Part shown: piece after piece, positions 1 through 9,876 of the stretch
Numbering within the stretch: the stretch's first letter is position 1
Layout of the letters: each line of letters starts with the position of its first letter
Source of the DNA: Blautia pseudococcoides
GTDB taxonomy: Bacteria > Bacillota > Clostridia > Lachnospirales > Lachnospiraceae
DNA length: 64,000 bases
Direction: 5' to 3'
Assembly: GCF_001689125.2 (NCBI RefSeq)
Contig: NZ_CP015405.2
Location: 1-64,000, forward strand
Made by a program: the position numbers and the translations under genes
The notes under the pieces: generated by a model
The model's database searches: none
What the model was told of the DNA's origin: nothing
Seen by the model: only the letters and a program-made list of their open reading frames with translations

Positions 1-1
1 G

Positions 2-469
2 CTGCATACAAGGGAAGGGGAAGATGTGGCTGCGTCTGTTCTTACAGAAGACGGAAAACATATCTTCATGTTCCTGGAAGAAGGAAGGGAACCGACAGAG
101 CATATTTTAAATGAGATGCTGGAACAGAAAGAGGAATTTGCAATTTATGCAGACAGGATTTATTTTGCGGTGCGTACGGCCGAATCCCTTAATGACTCTT
201 TGATTTCCAGAGTACTTGAAATATTTCCTGCAATCCGTGTACTTTATGATGATTTCACACATAATGTAAACATGCTCGGAAGACGCCTTTACATAGACCA
301 TGAGAAACTGCCTATGATCTTTGTGACAGATGGCAGGCTAAACGGCATTTATGCAGCCAGCGGATATAATGTAGGCACCGGGGAGATGCTCCTTCGTATC
401 ATGCAGGATTTTGGGTCTGGAAGTACTGTATTGGACGTAGGATACCTGCAAGAACATCCTTCCCGCTGA
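2..469 (+). CDS. C-terminal part of an unidentified protein with a redoxin-like tail (5' end outside window)
   Basis: The frame is open from the first complete codon at base 2 to the stop at 469, so the true start lies upstream; the GTG at 26 sits inside the continuous frame and is probably not a start. About 155 residues are visible. There is no signal peptide or membrane segment. The last 60 residues, beginning near LPMIFVTDGR, look like the tail of a thioredoxin-like fold but carry no CxxC motif. I have an impression that such tails follow transglutaminase-like domains in Lachnospiraceae, but this cannot be confirmed here. A strong terminator follows about 100 bases later. Confidence 0.5.
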   Translation: MHTREGEDVAASVLTEDGKHIFMFLEEGREPTEHILNEMLEQKEEFAIYADRIYFAVRTAESLNDSLISRVLEIFPAIRVLYDDFTHNVNMLGRRLYIDHEKLPMIFVTDGRLNGIYAASGYNVGTGEMLLRIMQDFGSGSTVLDVGYLQEHPSR

Positions 470-570
470 CAGGGGGATTTGGAACTTTCACCCGTTAAAA
501 CGTATATCAATTATTCATACATTTTACTATAATACTGTACATACCTTTAAATTTGAAATAGAAGAAAAAC

Positions 571-606
571 AGACATTCCAATGCGTGATGGAATGTCTGT
601 TTTTTC
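571..606 (+). terminator. Rho-independent terminator
   Basis: A 9-10 bp stem (571-580 with 589-598) is followed directly by a run of six T. It ends the transcript of the partial gene at the window start. Confidence 0.85.
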
Positions 607-810
607 CTGCCCGTTCAAGCCAAAGAAATTAACAACTCCCGCTTTCAAGCGCACAGTCATGCCCGCATGACGTCCGGTTAGAATCTCCCCCCTGCTCCCG
701 CATAAAGAGCAAAAAACTTGACTTTTACAATAGCAGAGAATAAAATTATAAAAGAGAAATTATTGTCAAAAAAGCTGTTCGGCATGGCAGGGAATAAGGC
801 GGGAAGAGAT

Positions 811-1692
811 ATGATTGAAATACTGGACGGACTGCATGAAACCATCAATTACGGCGATTCACTGGGTGTGCGGATGTACCATAATGTTGAGTATGAAGAC
901 TATCCGGAGCATTGGCATACGGGAATTGAGATCATTATGCCTTTGACTTTGGATTATACAATCATTGTCGGAGGAAAACGATATCATCTGGGCCGGGGGG
1001 ATATTATCATCATAAACTCAGGGGTGCTTCACGCTCTGGAGGCGCCGCCTGCGGGGGAGAGGATCATTCTTCAGTTTGACTCACTCCTTCTCTACAATCT
1101 CAAAGGCATGGAGACTTTGCTGTCTTTGCTTCCGGAGATTATTATCTTTACAGAGAAGAGCGAACCAGAGCTTTACCCCTATGTATACCAGAGAATGAAG
1201 AAAATCATAAGAGAATATGATGAGAAGAAGACATTCTGTGAGATAGTCATTTATGCGGCGCTGCTTGAAATTTTTGTAAAATTAGGACGGGATTTTACAG
1301 ACCGCGCCATGGAGAGTGGCGAGACCGCGGACCGGGCCAGGCAGAAGGAGTACCTGGAAACGATCATGCGGGCCTGTAACCATATTAATGCACATTACCA
1401 GGAGAACATAACACTGGAGGAAACAGCGGCTGTCTGCGGTTTTTCCAAGTTCCATTTTACCCGTATCTTTAAGCAGTATATGGATATGACTTTTTATGAG
1501 TATCTGAATGCCAAGAGAGTGAAATGTGCCGAGGGGCTGCTTTACTCTACACAGATGAGTGTCACCGATATAGCCTTGAACTCCGGTTTTTCTTCCCTGA
1601 GCGCATTTAACCGGACGTTCAAATCCGTCAATGACTGCTCGCCCAGCGAGTTTAGGAATAAGCGGGTAGCGGAGTTGGCAAATTGTAAATGA
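811..1692 (+). CDS. AraC-family transcriptional regulator (cupin sensor plus HTH)
   Basis: A sugar-responsive regulator expected to control the adjoining xylan-type operon. The N-terminal half is a cupin-like sensor (HWHTGIEI, then a metal-cupin style GRGDIIIINSGVLHAL). The last 100 residues form the paired helix-turn-helix of AraC proteins (ITLEETAAVCGFSKFHFTRI, then MSVTDIALNSGFSSLSAFNR). The frame is open upstream to a TTG at 718 and an ATG at 784. I prefer the ATG at 811 because a purine-rich GCGGGAAGAG precedes it and homologous proteins start close to the cupin, but the start is uncertain. It ends at a perfect terminator and stands alone, upstream of the esterase-GH2 genes. Ligand unknown. 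Confidence 0.88.
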   Translation: MIEILDGLHETINYGDSLGVRMYHNVEYEDYPEHWHTGIEIIMPLTLDYTIIVGGKRYHLGRGDIIIINSGVLHALEAPPAGERIILQFDSLLLYNLKGMETLLSLLPEIIIFTEKSEPELYPYVYQRMKKIIREYDEKKTFCEIVIYAALLEIFVKLGRDFTDRAMESGETADRARQKEYLETIMRACNHINAHYQENITLEETAAVCGFSKFHFTRIFKQYMDMTFYEYLNAKRVKCAEGLLYSTQMSVTDIALNSGFSSLSAFNRTFKSVNDCSPSEFRNKRVAELANCK

Positions 1693-1699
1693 TTTTCTG

Positions 1700-1727
1700 A
1701 GAGTCCGGCAAGCCGGACTCTTTTTTT
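1700..1727 (+). terminator. Rho-independent terminator of the AraC gene
   Basis: Perfect 10-bp GC-rich stem with a 2-nt loop (1700-1709 with 1712-1721), running into seven T. Confidence 0.92.
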
Positions 1728-1799
1728 CGCAAGAAATGCACAAGAGAAGGCAAGATTTAGGCAGAAATTCAGAATAATTGATAATATTATGTACCTATT

Positions 1800-1828
1800 C
1801 AGGTCTGTGCACTTACTGCACAGACCTG
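1800..1828. promoter_or_regulatory. 12-bp perfect palindrome upstream of the esterase-GH2 operon
   Basis: CAGGTCTGTGCA and its exact reverse complement are separated by 5 bases. The site lies 68 bases before the esterase start and just downstream of an AT-rich stretch (AATAATTGATAATATTATG) that could hold the -10 region. No T-run follows, so an operator or a structured 5' leader is more likely than a terminator. A related but shorter palindrome occurs at 11757-11771. Confidence 0.5.
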
Positions 1829-1896
1829 CTGGCAATAACCGCCGGAGCGCGTTTGAAAATTACTCTGGGAAAAGGTTTCTAGGAAGGAGGCTGTGT

Positions 1897-3795
1897 ATGG
1901 CAGGCCAATTGAGATTTCCGCTGCTGTTTTCTGCGGGATGTGTGCTGCAGCAGGGAGAAGAGACCAGGATATGGGGCTGGTGCCGTCCGGGCACTGAAGT
2001 GAGTCTGCGGCTGGACCGGCACAGAGAGAGGACGGTGTCGGATGACTGGGGAAACTTTGAAGTCCTGTTAAAAGGCCTGATACCCGGCGGGCCCTATGTT
2101 CTGTATGCTGAGACTTCTGACGGGGAGGAGCAGAGAATCGGGGGAATTTATGTGGGAGATGTGTATGTCTGTGCCGGACAATCCAACATGGAGCTTCCCA
2201 TGAGAAGAGTACGGGCAAGGTTTCCGGAAGAGTATGAAAACGGGGGCGCGCCCCAGGTGCATCTGTATAAGGTTGAGGGAAAATATGATTTTTCTGGGCC
2301 TCTTAAGGACCATGTCCGGGCAGGCTGGCAGATATGTACAACGGATAGTCTGGACGAAGCGTCTGCTTTTTCTTATTTCTTCGGAAAATACATTCAGGAA
2401 GCCCGGAGGATGCCTGTAGGAATCATAAATCTCAGCCTGGGCGGAACCCCTGTTGAGGCGTGGATGAGTGAGACGGGTCTGGCCAGACATCCCGGATACC
2501 TAAGGCTCAGAGAGCAATATCAGAAGGACGGCCGTCTCTGCCTGGCGGCCGGACAGCAGGAGGAGGGAGAAAAGGCGTGGCAGGAAAAAATCCTCAGAAA
2601 AGAACAGGAGGGAGAGCATGACGTCTGGAAAAAGATCGTGCTTCCCGCATATTTGGAGGAGGAGAGCTGCTGGGATCAGGCGCTTAGGGATTTCTGCGGA
2701 TGTATCTGGCTGCGGAGGCGGTTTCAGGCGTCAAAAGAATGGGAAGGAAGAGAATGTCTTCTCCGGTTCGGAACTATGACGGACAGTGACAGGATATATA
2801 TAAACGGTGTCCTGGTAGGAGAGACAGAATACTGCTATCCGCCCAGACGGTATCCTATCCCGGAAGGCTTGTTAAGAACAGGGGAAAATGAGATCGCAGT
2901 CCGTCTTGTGTGCAGAAACGGAAAAGGGAGAGTCACCCCCGGAAAGCCTTATGATCTTATACCCGGCAGATATATCCGGGGCGGTGACATGAAAGAGGAG
3001 CCCGGGGAGCGGATTGACCTGAGCGGAGAGTGGGAGTATCAGATCAGGGCGGTCCTGGAACCGGCGCCGGAGCAGGTTTTCCTAAACAGAGGGCCCACGG
3101 GACTGTTTCATGGTATGGTGTCCCCCTGTCTGCCTTATATGGTAAAAGGAGTTGTCTGGTATCAGGGGGAGTCTAACGACTGCCATCCGAAGGTCTACAG
3201 AGAGCTGCTGGCGGATATGATAGAGGACTGGCGAAGGCAGTGGAGACAGGAAGAACTGCCCTTTGTGATCGTGCAGCTTCCGGGCTGCGGGGTGGATATT
3301 GCAGGAGGGGAGGCCTGGCCTGTCATACGGGAAGCGCAGAGACAGGCTGGAAGACTTCCCCTGACAGCGGTAACGGTAAATCTGGACATAGGTGAGGAAA
3401 ATGATCTGCATCCGCTCGACAAGAAGACAGCAGCCTTCCGCGCTTCGCTGGCTGTGCGAAGTATGGTCTATAAGGAAACTCTTGTTTCAAAAGGACCGGA
3501 ACCGGAGGCATACCGAGTAGAAAATGGGCAGGTGATCTTGTCCTTTGATACACAGGATGGGGAGGAGATTACCACATGGGATGGAGAGTCTCCTTCGGAA
3601 TTTGAGGTGGCAGGCTGTGACGGAAGATATTATAGAGGATATGGAAAGACAGAGGGGAAAACAGTGACCGTATATGCCGAAGCGGTTGAAAGGCCATACC
3701 ATATTCGTTATGCATGGTCTTCGGCGCCGAAAAAAGGTCTGCTGTGCAGCAAAAGCGGATTGACTGCAGGCCCTTTTGTATGGGATTTGGAGTAA
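1897..3795 (+). CDS. SGNH-type acetylesterase (sialate O-acetylesterase family)
   Basis: A 632-residue carbohydrate esterase expected to remove O-acetyl groups; beside two alpha-glucuronidases the likely substrate is acetylated xylan oligosaccharide rather than sialic acid. The catalytic serine is in the GQSNMELP block (Ser96) and the Asp/His pair in NDLHPL (Asp503, His505). The middle part (about 270-370) is an inserted beta-sandwich resembling the GH2 sugar-binding domain, normal for this family. The frame is open back to an ATG at 1789, but AGGAAGGAGG at 1881-1890 fixes the start at ATG 1897. There is no signal peptide, so it acts in the cytoplasm on imported oligosaccharides. The GH2 gene follows 30 bases downstream in the same operon. 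Confidence 0.88.
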   Translation: MAGQLRFPLLFSAGCVLQQGEETRIWGWCRPGTEVSLRLDRHRERTVSDDWGNFEVLLKGLIPGGPYVLYAETSDGEEQRIGGIYVGDVYVCAGQSNMELPMRRVRARFPEEYENGGAPQVHLYKVEGKYDFSGPLKDHVRAGWQICTTDSLDEASAFSYFFGKYIQEARRMPVGIINLSLGGTPVEAWMSETGLARHPGYLRLREQYQKDGRLCLAAGQQEEGEKAWQEKILRKEQEGEHDVWKKIVLPAYLEEESCWDQALRDFCGCIWLRRRFQASKEWEGRECLLRFGTMTDSDRIYINGVLVGETEYCYPPRRYPIPEGLLRTGENEIAVRLVCRNGKGRVTPGKPYDLIPGRYIRGGDMKEEPGERIDLSGEWEYQIRAVLEPAPEQVFLNRGPTGLFHGMVSPCLPYMVKGVVWYQGESNDCHPKVYRELLADMIEDWRRQWRQEELPFVIVQLPGCGVDIAGGEAWPVIREAQRQAGRLPLTAVTVNLDIGEENDLHPLDKKTAAFRASLAVRSMVYKETLVSKGPEPEAYRVENGQVILSFDTQDGEEITTWDGESPSEFEVAGCDGRYYRGYGKTEGKTVTVYAEAVERPYHIRYAWSSAPKKGLLCSKSGLTAGPFVWDLE

Positions 3796-3825
3796 CAGAC
3801 TGGAGAATCAGGAGGATAAGACTGA

Positions 3826-6800
3826 ATGTTATTTAATGACGGATGGGAATTTACAAAGCAGCCCCTTCACACAGGGCTGGAGGAAATCGGGAAAAGGTAT
3901 GAGGACTTTTACCCGGTAGGTCTGCCTCATGACTGGCTGATCTATCATGCGGATGCTCTGTATGAAGATGCTACGGGCTGGTACAGAAAACGGTTTGTAT
4001 GTGAGCCTGAAGAGGATATGCTGGTGTTTCTCCGCTTTGACGGTATTTACATGGACAGCAGGATCTATGTGAACGACAGGTTGGCCGGGGAGTGGAAATA
4101 CGGATATTCGGCTTTTGAGATAGATATTACCTCATATCTGAAGGAAGGGGAGAATGAAATCAAGGTATCTGTGGATCATCAGAGTCCTAACAGCCGCTGG
4201 TATTCCGGGGCAGGAATCTTCAGAGATGTGTGGCTGAAAAAAGTTCACCGGATCCATATTTTGTCAGACGGAGTATATTTTCATGCCAGGAAAAAAGAGG
4301 ATTTCTGGGAGGCAGAGGTCGAGACGGAAGCTGCGGGGGAGAACCTGGAACTTCGGTATGAGATAAAGGAAAAGGACGCAGACCGGTGGCTGCCTCTTAC
4401 AGGAGAGGAGCATAAGACTTTGAAAGAGGCAGAGCGTCAGGTATATGTATACACCTTCAAAAGCAGGATCAGGGATCCCAAATGCTGGGATGTGGAGAAT
4501 CCCCGGTGTTACCGTCTGAAGGTCAGTCTGTATTCAGAGGGGAAATTGCTCCAGGAAGAGGAACAGACGGTGGGTTTCTGCACAAAGGAGTTTTTGCCGG
4601 ACCAGGGATTTCTTCTCAACGGACGCAAGGTGAAATTAAACGGTGTCTGTGAACATCATGACCTGGGTTGTCTGGGAAGCGCCTATCATTCCAAGGCTAT
4701 GAGGAGAAAATTCCGTATCCTGAAGGAAATGGGTGCAAATGCGGTCCGTCTGACTCATAATATGCCGGCTTCAGACGTGATGGGGCTGGCGGATGAGATG
4801 GGACTTTTGGTGGTTTCGGAAGCCTTTGATATGTGGGAATCCTCCAAGACAACATATGACTATGCCAGATTTTTCCCCGAATGGTATCAGAAGGATGTGG
4901 CAAGCTGGGTGCGCAGGGACAGGAACCATCCCAGCCTCATTCTGTGGAGCATAGGTAATGAGATATATGATACCCATACCGGGCCCAAAGGCCTTAAGTG
5001 GACCAGGATCTTGATGGAGGAAGTGGAGAAGCATGATCCGAAAGGAAACGGGCGTCCCACGCTTGGGTCTAACTATATGCCCTGGGAAAATGCCAGGAAA
5101 TGTGCGGATGTCATCAAGATAGCAGGGTATAATTACGGGGAAAAATATTATGACGCCCATCATAAGGAGCATCCTGACTGGGTGATTTACGGAAGCGAGA
5201 CTTCTTCCACAGTACAGAGCCGGGGAATCTACCATTTTCCTTATCAGCAGTCAGTGCTGGCAGACGAGGATGAGCAGTGTTCTGCACTTGGCAATTCCAC
5301 AACGAGCTGGGGAGCCAGATCTTCTGAGGACTGTATCCTTGCAGAAAGGGACCATGCGTTTTCCTGCGGACAGTTCTTATGGTCCGGATTTGATTATATA
5401 GGGGAACCAACGCCGTATCATACGAGAAATTCTTATTTCGGACAGATCGACACGGCTGGTTTTCCGAAAGATTCCTACTATATATATCAGGCAGAGTGGA
5501 CGGACTATAAGAAGAATCCCATGGTACATATATTCCCGTACTGGGATTTTAATGACGGACAGTTTATAGATGTGCGTGTTTGCTCCAATGCTCCGGTGGT
5601 GGAACTGTTCTTCGATGGAAAAAGCCAGGGTACTTTCAGTATTGACCACAGACATGGCAGACAGCTTGCAGGACATTGGCAGCTTCCCTACGCAAAAGGA
5701 GAAATCCGCGCCCTGGCCTGTGATGAGAACGGCAGAGTGCTGGCAGAAAAGGTAAGGCATTCTTTTGGTGAAGCTGCCAGGATATGTCTGAAGCCGGAGG
5801 AACGGACGCTAAAAGCGGACGGGCAGGATTTGCTTTTTCTGGAGATATCCATGGAAGACGATGAGGGTTATCCTGTGGAGAATGCCAATAACAGAGTGAG
5901 GATTTGCCTGGAGGGACCCGGAGTGATGGCCGGCATGGACAACGGGGACAGTACAGACCAGGATGAGTATAAGACCTCAGACAAAAGGCTTTTTAGCGGC
6001 AGGCTTCTGGCTGTCATCAAAGCAGGGATAGAACCGGGAGAATTGAGGATAACGGCATCCTCGCCGGGACTTCCGAAGACCGAGCTGCTGATACCTGTGG
6101 AGAAATGTGAAACCCTTCCGGGCCGCAGCCCTCTTGCCTATGCAGCCTATACGGATATGGACAGAATGGCGGAGGTGGAAGAACAGACCGGGGAAGATAT
6201 TCCGGTGCGGAATATCAAGCTGAAGAGCAGCGCGGGGCTTCATCTGTTTGAGGAAAATCAGGAGACTGTTGTGACTGCACAAATCTGTCCTTCCAATGCT
6301 TCTGACAGGGAACTGATCTGGAGTGTGGTGGACGATGCGGGGATTCCCTCATCCCTGGCTGTGATCAGGCCGCAGGATGAAGTGTCTGTCCGGGTTGCGG
6401 CAAAGAGTGACGGACAGTTCCGGCTGCGCTGTATGTCCCGCTGCGGCACGAATAAAATACGGATCGTCTCTCAATTGGAATTTGCAGTGAGCGGGCTTGG
6501 AAAGGCATGTCTCGATCCTTATGATTTTATCAGTGCAGGACTATATGATTACAGCAAAGGTTCCGTGGGCAACGGCAATGAGCACGGCGTGGCGACGGCG
6601 CGTGACGGGGAGAGCCAGGTTGCCTTCCATAATATTGATTTCGGACCTTATGGATCTGACCAGATTGTACTGCCTGTCTTTGCACTCACGGATGAACCTT
6701 ATGAGATAAAAATCTATGAAGGGGTGCCGGATGAGGATGGGTCGGAGTTGATCGCAGATGTGATCTATCAGAAACCTTCCATATGGAATGTCTACCAGGA

Positions 6801-7275
6801 GGAAACTTACAGACTGAAGAAAAGGTTGAAAGGAATCACTGCGATTTGCTTTGTTCTGGAGAAGAAGATACATCTGAAAGGTTTTTCTTTCCTGCGTCAG
6901 AGCCGTGCATGGGAGAAAAATATGGTATCCCTGTGCGATAAGATATACGGAGACAGTTTTACAAAGAAAGAGGATAGGATCTGCGGAATCGGGAACAATG
7001 TCACCATAGAATTTGATGATATGGATTTTGGAAGCCATGGGGCGGACAGAATCACCATATGCGCAGAGACACCTCTTGAGAAGAATGCTGTTCTTATCAG
7101 TTTTATCTCCAAAGATGGAGAAGAGGTAAGACAGATGGTGGAATTTGAAGGCAAAATGCAGGAACAGAGTTTTCAACTGGAGCCTGTGGCGGGAAAGCAG
7201 AAAGTGAGCTTTGTGTTCCTGCCCGGGAGCAATTTGGATTTTTGCTGGTTTCAGTTTGGGAAGGGAAGCATATGA
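3826..7275 (+). CDS. Glycoside hydrolase family 2 enzyme with extra C-terminal sandwich modules
   Basis: A 1149-residue GH2 glycosidase (beta-galactosidase-like, DUF4982 type). The order is a jelly-roll sugar-binding domain (about 1-145), an Ig-like domain (about 150-245), and a TIM barrel (about 250-560) with acid/base Glu379 in LILWSIGNEI and nucleophile Glu458 in YGSETSS. A DUF4982-like domain (about 570-630) and an Ig/Big-like domain (about 650-745) follow, then two tandem CBM6-like sandwiches (about 890-1030 and 1045-1149; each contains a DFGP/SxGxDxI-type stretch). AGGAGG at 3811 supports the ATG at 3826. No signal peptide. The neighbours suggest hemicellulose side-chain removal; GH2 specificity cannot be read from sequence alone. 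Confidence 0.9.
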   Translation: MLFNDGWEFTKQPLHTGLEEIGKRYEDFYPVGLPHDWLIYHADALYEDATGWYRKRFVCEPEEDMLVFLRFDGIYMDSRIYVNDRLAGEWKYGYSAFEIDITSYLKEGENEIKVSVDHQSPNSRWYSGAGIFRDVWLKKVHRIHILSDGVYFHARKKEDFWEAEVETEAAGENLELRYEIKEKDADRWLPLTGEEHKTLKEAERQVYVYTFKSRIRDPKCWDVENPRCYRLKVSLYSEGKLLQEEEQTVGFCTKEFLPDQGFLLNGRKVKLNGVCEHHDLGCLGSAYHSKAMRRKFRILKEMGANAVRLTHNMPASDVMGLADEMGLLVVSEAFDMWESSKTTYDYARFFPEWYQKDVASWVRRDRNHPSLILWSIGNEIYDTHTGPKGLKWTRILMEEVEKHDPKGNGRPTLGSNYMPWENARKCADVIKIAGYNYGEKYYDAHHKEHPDWVIYGSETSSTVQSRGIYHFPYQQSVLADEDEQCSALGNSTTSWGARSSEDCILAERDHAFSCGQFLWSGFDYIGEPTPYHTRNSYFGQIDTAGFPKDSYYIYQAEWTDYKKNPMVHIFPYWDFNDGQFIDVRVCSNAPVVELFFDGKSQGTFSIDHRHGRQLAGHWQLPYAKGEIRALACDENGRVLAEKVRHSFGEAARICLKPEERTLKADGQDLLFLEISMEDDEGYPVENANNRVRICLEGPGVMAGMDNGDSTDQDEYKTSDKRLFSGRLLAVIKAGIEPGELRITASSPGLPKTELLIPVEKCETLPGRSPLAYAAYTDMDRMAEVEEQTGEDIPVRNIKLKSSAGLHLFEENQETVVTAQICPSNASDRELIWSVVDDAGIPSSLAVIRPQDEVSVRVAAKSDGQFRLRCMSRCGTNKIRIVSQLEFAVSGLGKACLDPYDFISAGLYDYSKGSVGNGNEHGVATARDGESQVAFHNIDFGPYGSDQIVLPVFALTDEPYEIKIYEGVPDEDGSELIADVIYQKPSIWNVYQEETYRLKKRLKGITAICFVLEKKIHLKGFSFLRQSRAWEKNMVSLCDKIYGDSFTKKEDRICGIGNNVTIEFDDMDFGSHGADRITICAETPLEKNAVLISFISKDGEEVRQMVEFEGKMQEQSFQLEPVAGKQKVSFVFLPGSNLDFCWFQFGKGSI

Positions 7276-7335
7276 TGCCCGGGAACGGGTGACTATGTAT
7301 TGAAAAATGCTGATACCTCTGGGGTGTCATAATTA

Positions 7336-7387
7336 TAAAAAGCAAGAAGTTTATATCGCTTATCGCGGTAGGCTTCTTGCTTTTTGT
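7336..7387 (+). terminator. Rho-independent terminator after the GH2 gene
   Basis: A 13-bp stem (A-tract plus AGCAAGAAG paired with CTTCTTGCT plus T-tract) with a 20-nt loop. It could work on both strands because of the flanking A and T tracts. Confidence 0.85.
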
Positions 7388-7823
7388 TTATTCATGATTA
7401 TATAAGGAAACTGTTCGTTTGGTCCGGAAGATTAGTTGACTATCGAGCTTCCGTATACGGGCTCCTGACGATGAGTATGAGATAGCATTTCTTGCTCTGA
7501 TTATGGAGGTGGTCGGGATGGAAAACTTATTTGGACAGAATAGGGAAGGGAGAATTTGTAATTGCAAAATGTGTGGATGTGAGAACTCATTAAAGATTAT
7601 AAATTAGCACTATTCTATAAAAAATACCTATAATTTATGTATAAATTACACAAAAACATAGATAAGAATGGTTGATTAAGAGCAATAAATGCATAATGGA
7701 AGGCAATAATCGGGGAGCGGCAGGGCAAAATTTGACATATAATAAAATACAGAAGAACTGAAAGATATGCAATGTTACAAGAAAACAGCACTCGAAAATG
7801 CAATGAAGGAGGAAAGGGTGAAA
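7388..7823 (+). other. Gene-poor interval with a 29-codon cysteine-rich reading frame
   Basis: No recognisable gene. A short frame at 7518-7607 has a good ribosome-binding site (GGAGGT, 7-nt spacing) and encodes 29 residues with four cysteines packed as CNCKMCGC. The same frame is open upstream to about 7445, so it may be the 3' remnant of a longer gene. The AT-rich stretch 7610-7760, with TTGACATATAATAAAATAC near 7733, probably holds the promoter of the following alpha-glucuronidase operon, but I see no well-spaced -35/-10 pair. Confidence 0.3.
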
Positions 7824-9809
7824 ATGGAAAAAAAGTATGAAAAAGCATGGCTGTCTTACCGCAGGAGTAGGAATGCGGAAAATACTGGGCATTTCGGAAG
7901 TGTCTTTACGAATGGAACAGGAGTTGTAGCAGAGACAGCGGTATGGGAATTGCAGGGTGCAGTGAAGGAACTGCTGGGATGCCATATGGAAAGGGGCAGC
8001 TGGGAGGCGGCTTCTGTCAGACTGATTCTGGAACCAGACTGCGGGCTGGGAGAAGAAGGATATGAGATTAGGGAGTCTGCCGGAAGGCTTACTGTGGCAT
8101 CGGAGGGGGAGAGAGGACTTCTGTACGGAGTCTTTGCCTGTATCCGGCTGCTTCAGGGAGAAAAGCCGCTGGAAGGGCTTTCTGTCAGAAAGATACCTTC
8201 TGCGCCTCTGCGTATGCTGAATCACTGGGACAATATGGATGGTTCTATTGAAAGGGGATATTCGGGAGATTCTTTCTTTTTCAGAGAGGATAAGGTTCTG
8301 GTGGACGACCGGACCAGAGCTTATGCAAGGCTTGCCTCTTCTGTGGGAATCAACGCGGTTGTCATCAACAATGTAAATGTAAAAGGAAGCGCCACCAGGC
8401 TGATCGAGGACGATTACAGCAGAGAGCTGGAAGCTATGAGTGAGATCTTTGCCGGGTATGGCATAGCACTGTATCTGAGCATTAATTTTGCTGCCCCCAT
8501 GGAACTGGGAGGACACGAAAGCGCCGACCCCTGTGACCCGCAGGTACAGCAGTGGTGGAAAGAGAAGGCGGCGGACTTATACAGAAGACTTCCGGGATTC
8601 GGGGGATTTCTGGTAAAGGCGGATTCAGAGGGAAGACCCGGGCCGTTTACCTATGGCAGGACCCATGCGGAGGGAGCCAATATGCTGGCAGACGCTGTGG
8701 CGCCGTACGGAGGCAGGATCATATGGAGATGTTTTGTATACAACTGCCAGCAGGATTGGAGAGAAAGGAAGATAGACAGAGCTAAGTCAGGCTATGACTA
8801 CTTTATGCCGCTGGACGGGAAGTTCCGGGATAATGTGATCCTTCAGATCAAGAACGGCCCCATGGATTTCCAGGTAAGGGAGCCGGTATCTCCTCTTTTT
8901 GGAGGACTGGAGCACACAAATTCAATGCTGGAGGTACAGATTGCCCAGGAATATACAGGACAGCAGCGCCATGTGTGTTATCTGCTGCCCATGTTTAAGC
9001 AGGTACTGGAATTTAAGACCTGCTGCAGGGAAGATCATGACAGGGTCAGGGATATTGTCACAGGAAGGACTTTCGGCCAGACAAACTGCGGGATCGTCGC
9101 GGTTGCCAATACCGGTGATGATGAGAACTGGACAGGCCATGATCTGGCGGCTGCCAATCTCTTTGGCTTCGGAAGGCTGAGTTTTGACATGGATCTGAGC
9201 GTGGAAGAAATCGCAGAGGAATGGATTGCCTGTACGTTTGGCAATGACCCGGAAATTATGGAAAAGATCAGTAAAATCCTTATGATGTCCTGGCCGGCTT
9301 ATGAGAAGTATACTTCACCTCTCGGAATCGGCTGGATGGTGAATCCGGGATATCACTACGGGCCGAATGTGGATGGTTACGAATATGACCGCTGGGGCAC
9401 TTATCACCGTGCGGACCACAAAGGGATTGGCGTGGACAGAAGTCCTGCCGGGACAGGGTATTCGGAACAATATCGCAGGCTAAATGCAGATATGTATGGG
9501 AAGAGGGAGAGCTGTCCGGAAGAATTGCTTCTGTTCTTCCATCACATACCCTATGATTACAGGCTCAGTACCGGGAAAACGCTGATACAGCATATCTATG
9601 ACACACATTTTGAGGGGGCTTTGGAGGCGAAAGAGATGCTGGATATCTGGAATTCCCTGGAGAGCAAAGTGCCGGTGACGGTGTTTGAGCGTGTGCAGAA
9701 GAGGATGGAACATCAGGCCTCCCATGCGGAGGAATGGCGGGACCAGGTCAATACATATTTCTACAGAAAGTCCATGATCCCCGACGAACAGGGAAGGACG
9801 ATCTATTGA
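7824..9809 (+). CDS. GH67 alpha-glucuronidase
   Basis: Removes (4-O-methyl-)glucuronic acid from the non-reducing end of aldouronic oligosaccharides, inside the cell. The 661-residue length is typical of GH67. The family's signature segments are present in order: LRMLNHWDNMDGSIERGY, VKADSEGRPGP with the expected acid catalyst Glu269, the GYDYF-PLDGKFRDN block, and GPMDFQVREP with Glu353, which together supply the carboxylate pair. There is no signal peptide. The start is taken as ATG 7824; a GTG at 7818 fits the AAGGAGG at 7806-7812 slightly better, and the frame is open to an ATG at 7767. It heads a group continuing into ABC permease, permease, binding protein and GH115 genes, so import and hydrolysis of glucuronoxylan fragments are coupled. 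Confidence 0.93.
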   Translation: MEKKYEKAWLSYRRSRNAENTGHFGSVFTNGTGVVAETAVWELQGAVKELLGCHMERGSWEAASVRLILEPDCGLGEEGYEIRESAGRLTVASEGERGLLYGVFACIRLLQGEKPLEGLSVRKIPSAPLRMLNHWDNMDGSIERGYSGDSFFFREDKVLVDDRTRAYARLASSVGINAVVINNVNVKGSATRLIEDDYSRELEAMSEIFAGYGIALYLSINFAAPMELGGHESADPCDPQVQQWWKEKAADLYRRLPGFGGFLVKADSEGRPGPFTYGRTHAEGANMLADAVAPYGGRIIWRCFVYNCQQDWRERKIDRAKSGYDYFMPLDGKFRDNVILQIKNGPMDFQVREPVSPLFGGLEHTNSMLEVQIAQEYTGQQRHVCYLLPMFKQVLEFKTCCREDHDRVRDIVTGRTFGQTNCGIVAVANTGDDENWTGHDLAAANLFGFGRLSFDMDLSVEEIAEEWIACTFGNDPEIMEKISKILMMSWPAYEKYTSPLGIGWMVNPGYHYGPNVDGYEYDRWGTYHRADHKGIGVDRSPAGTGYSEQYRRLNADMYGKRESCPEELLLFFHHIPYDYRLSTGKTLIQHIYDTHFEGALEAKEMLDIWNSLESKVPVTVFERVQKRMEHQASHAEEWRDQVNTYFYRKSMIPDEQGRTIY

Positions 9810-9876
9810 GGTTGAACCTTTGCGGTGAAAAGCCGTGATTATAGAGGGAAAATAAAAAAGGAAGTGGTGGTGAACA

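Noticed and set aside
7635..8516. 293-codon minus-strand frame at the GH67 5' end
   Set aside because: Antisense to the conserved GH67 N-terminus; no start signal; Cys/His/Ser-rich composition.
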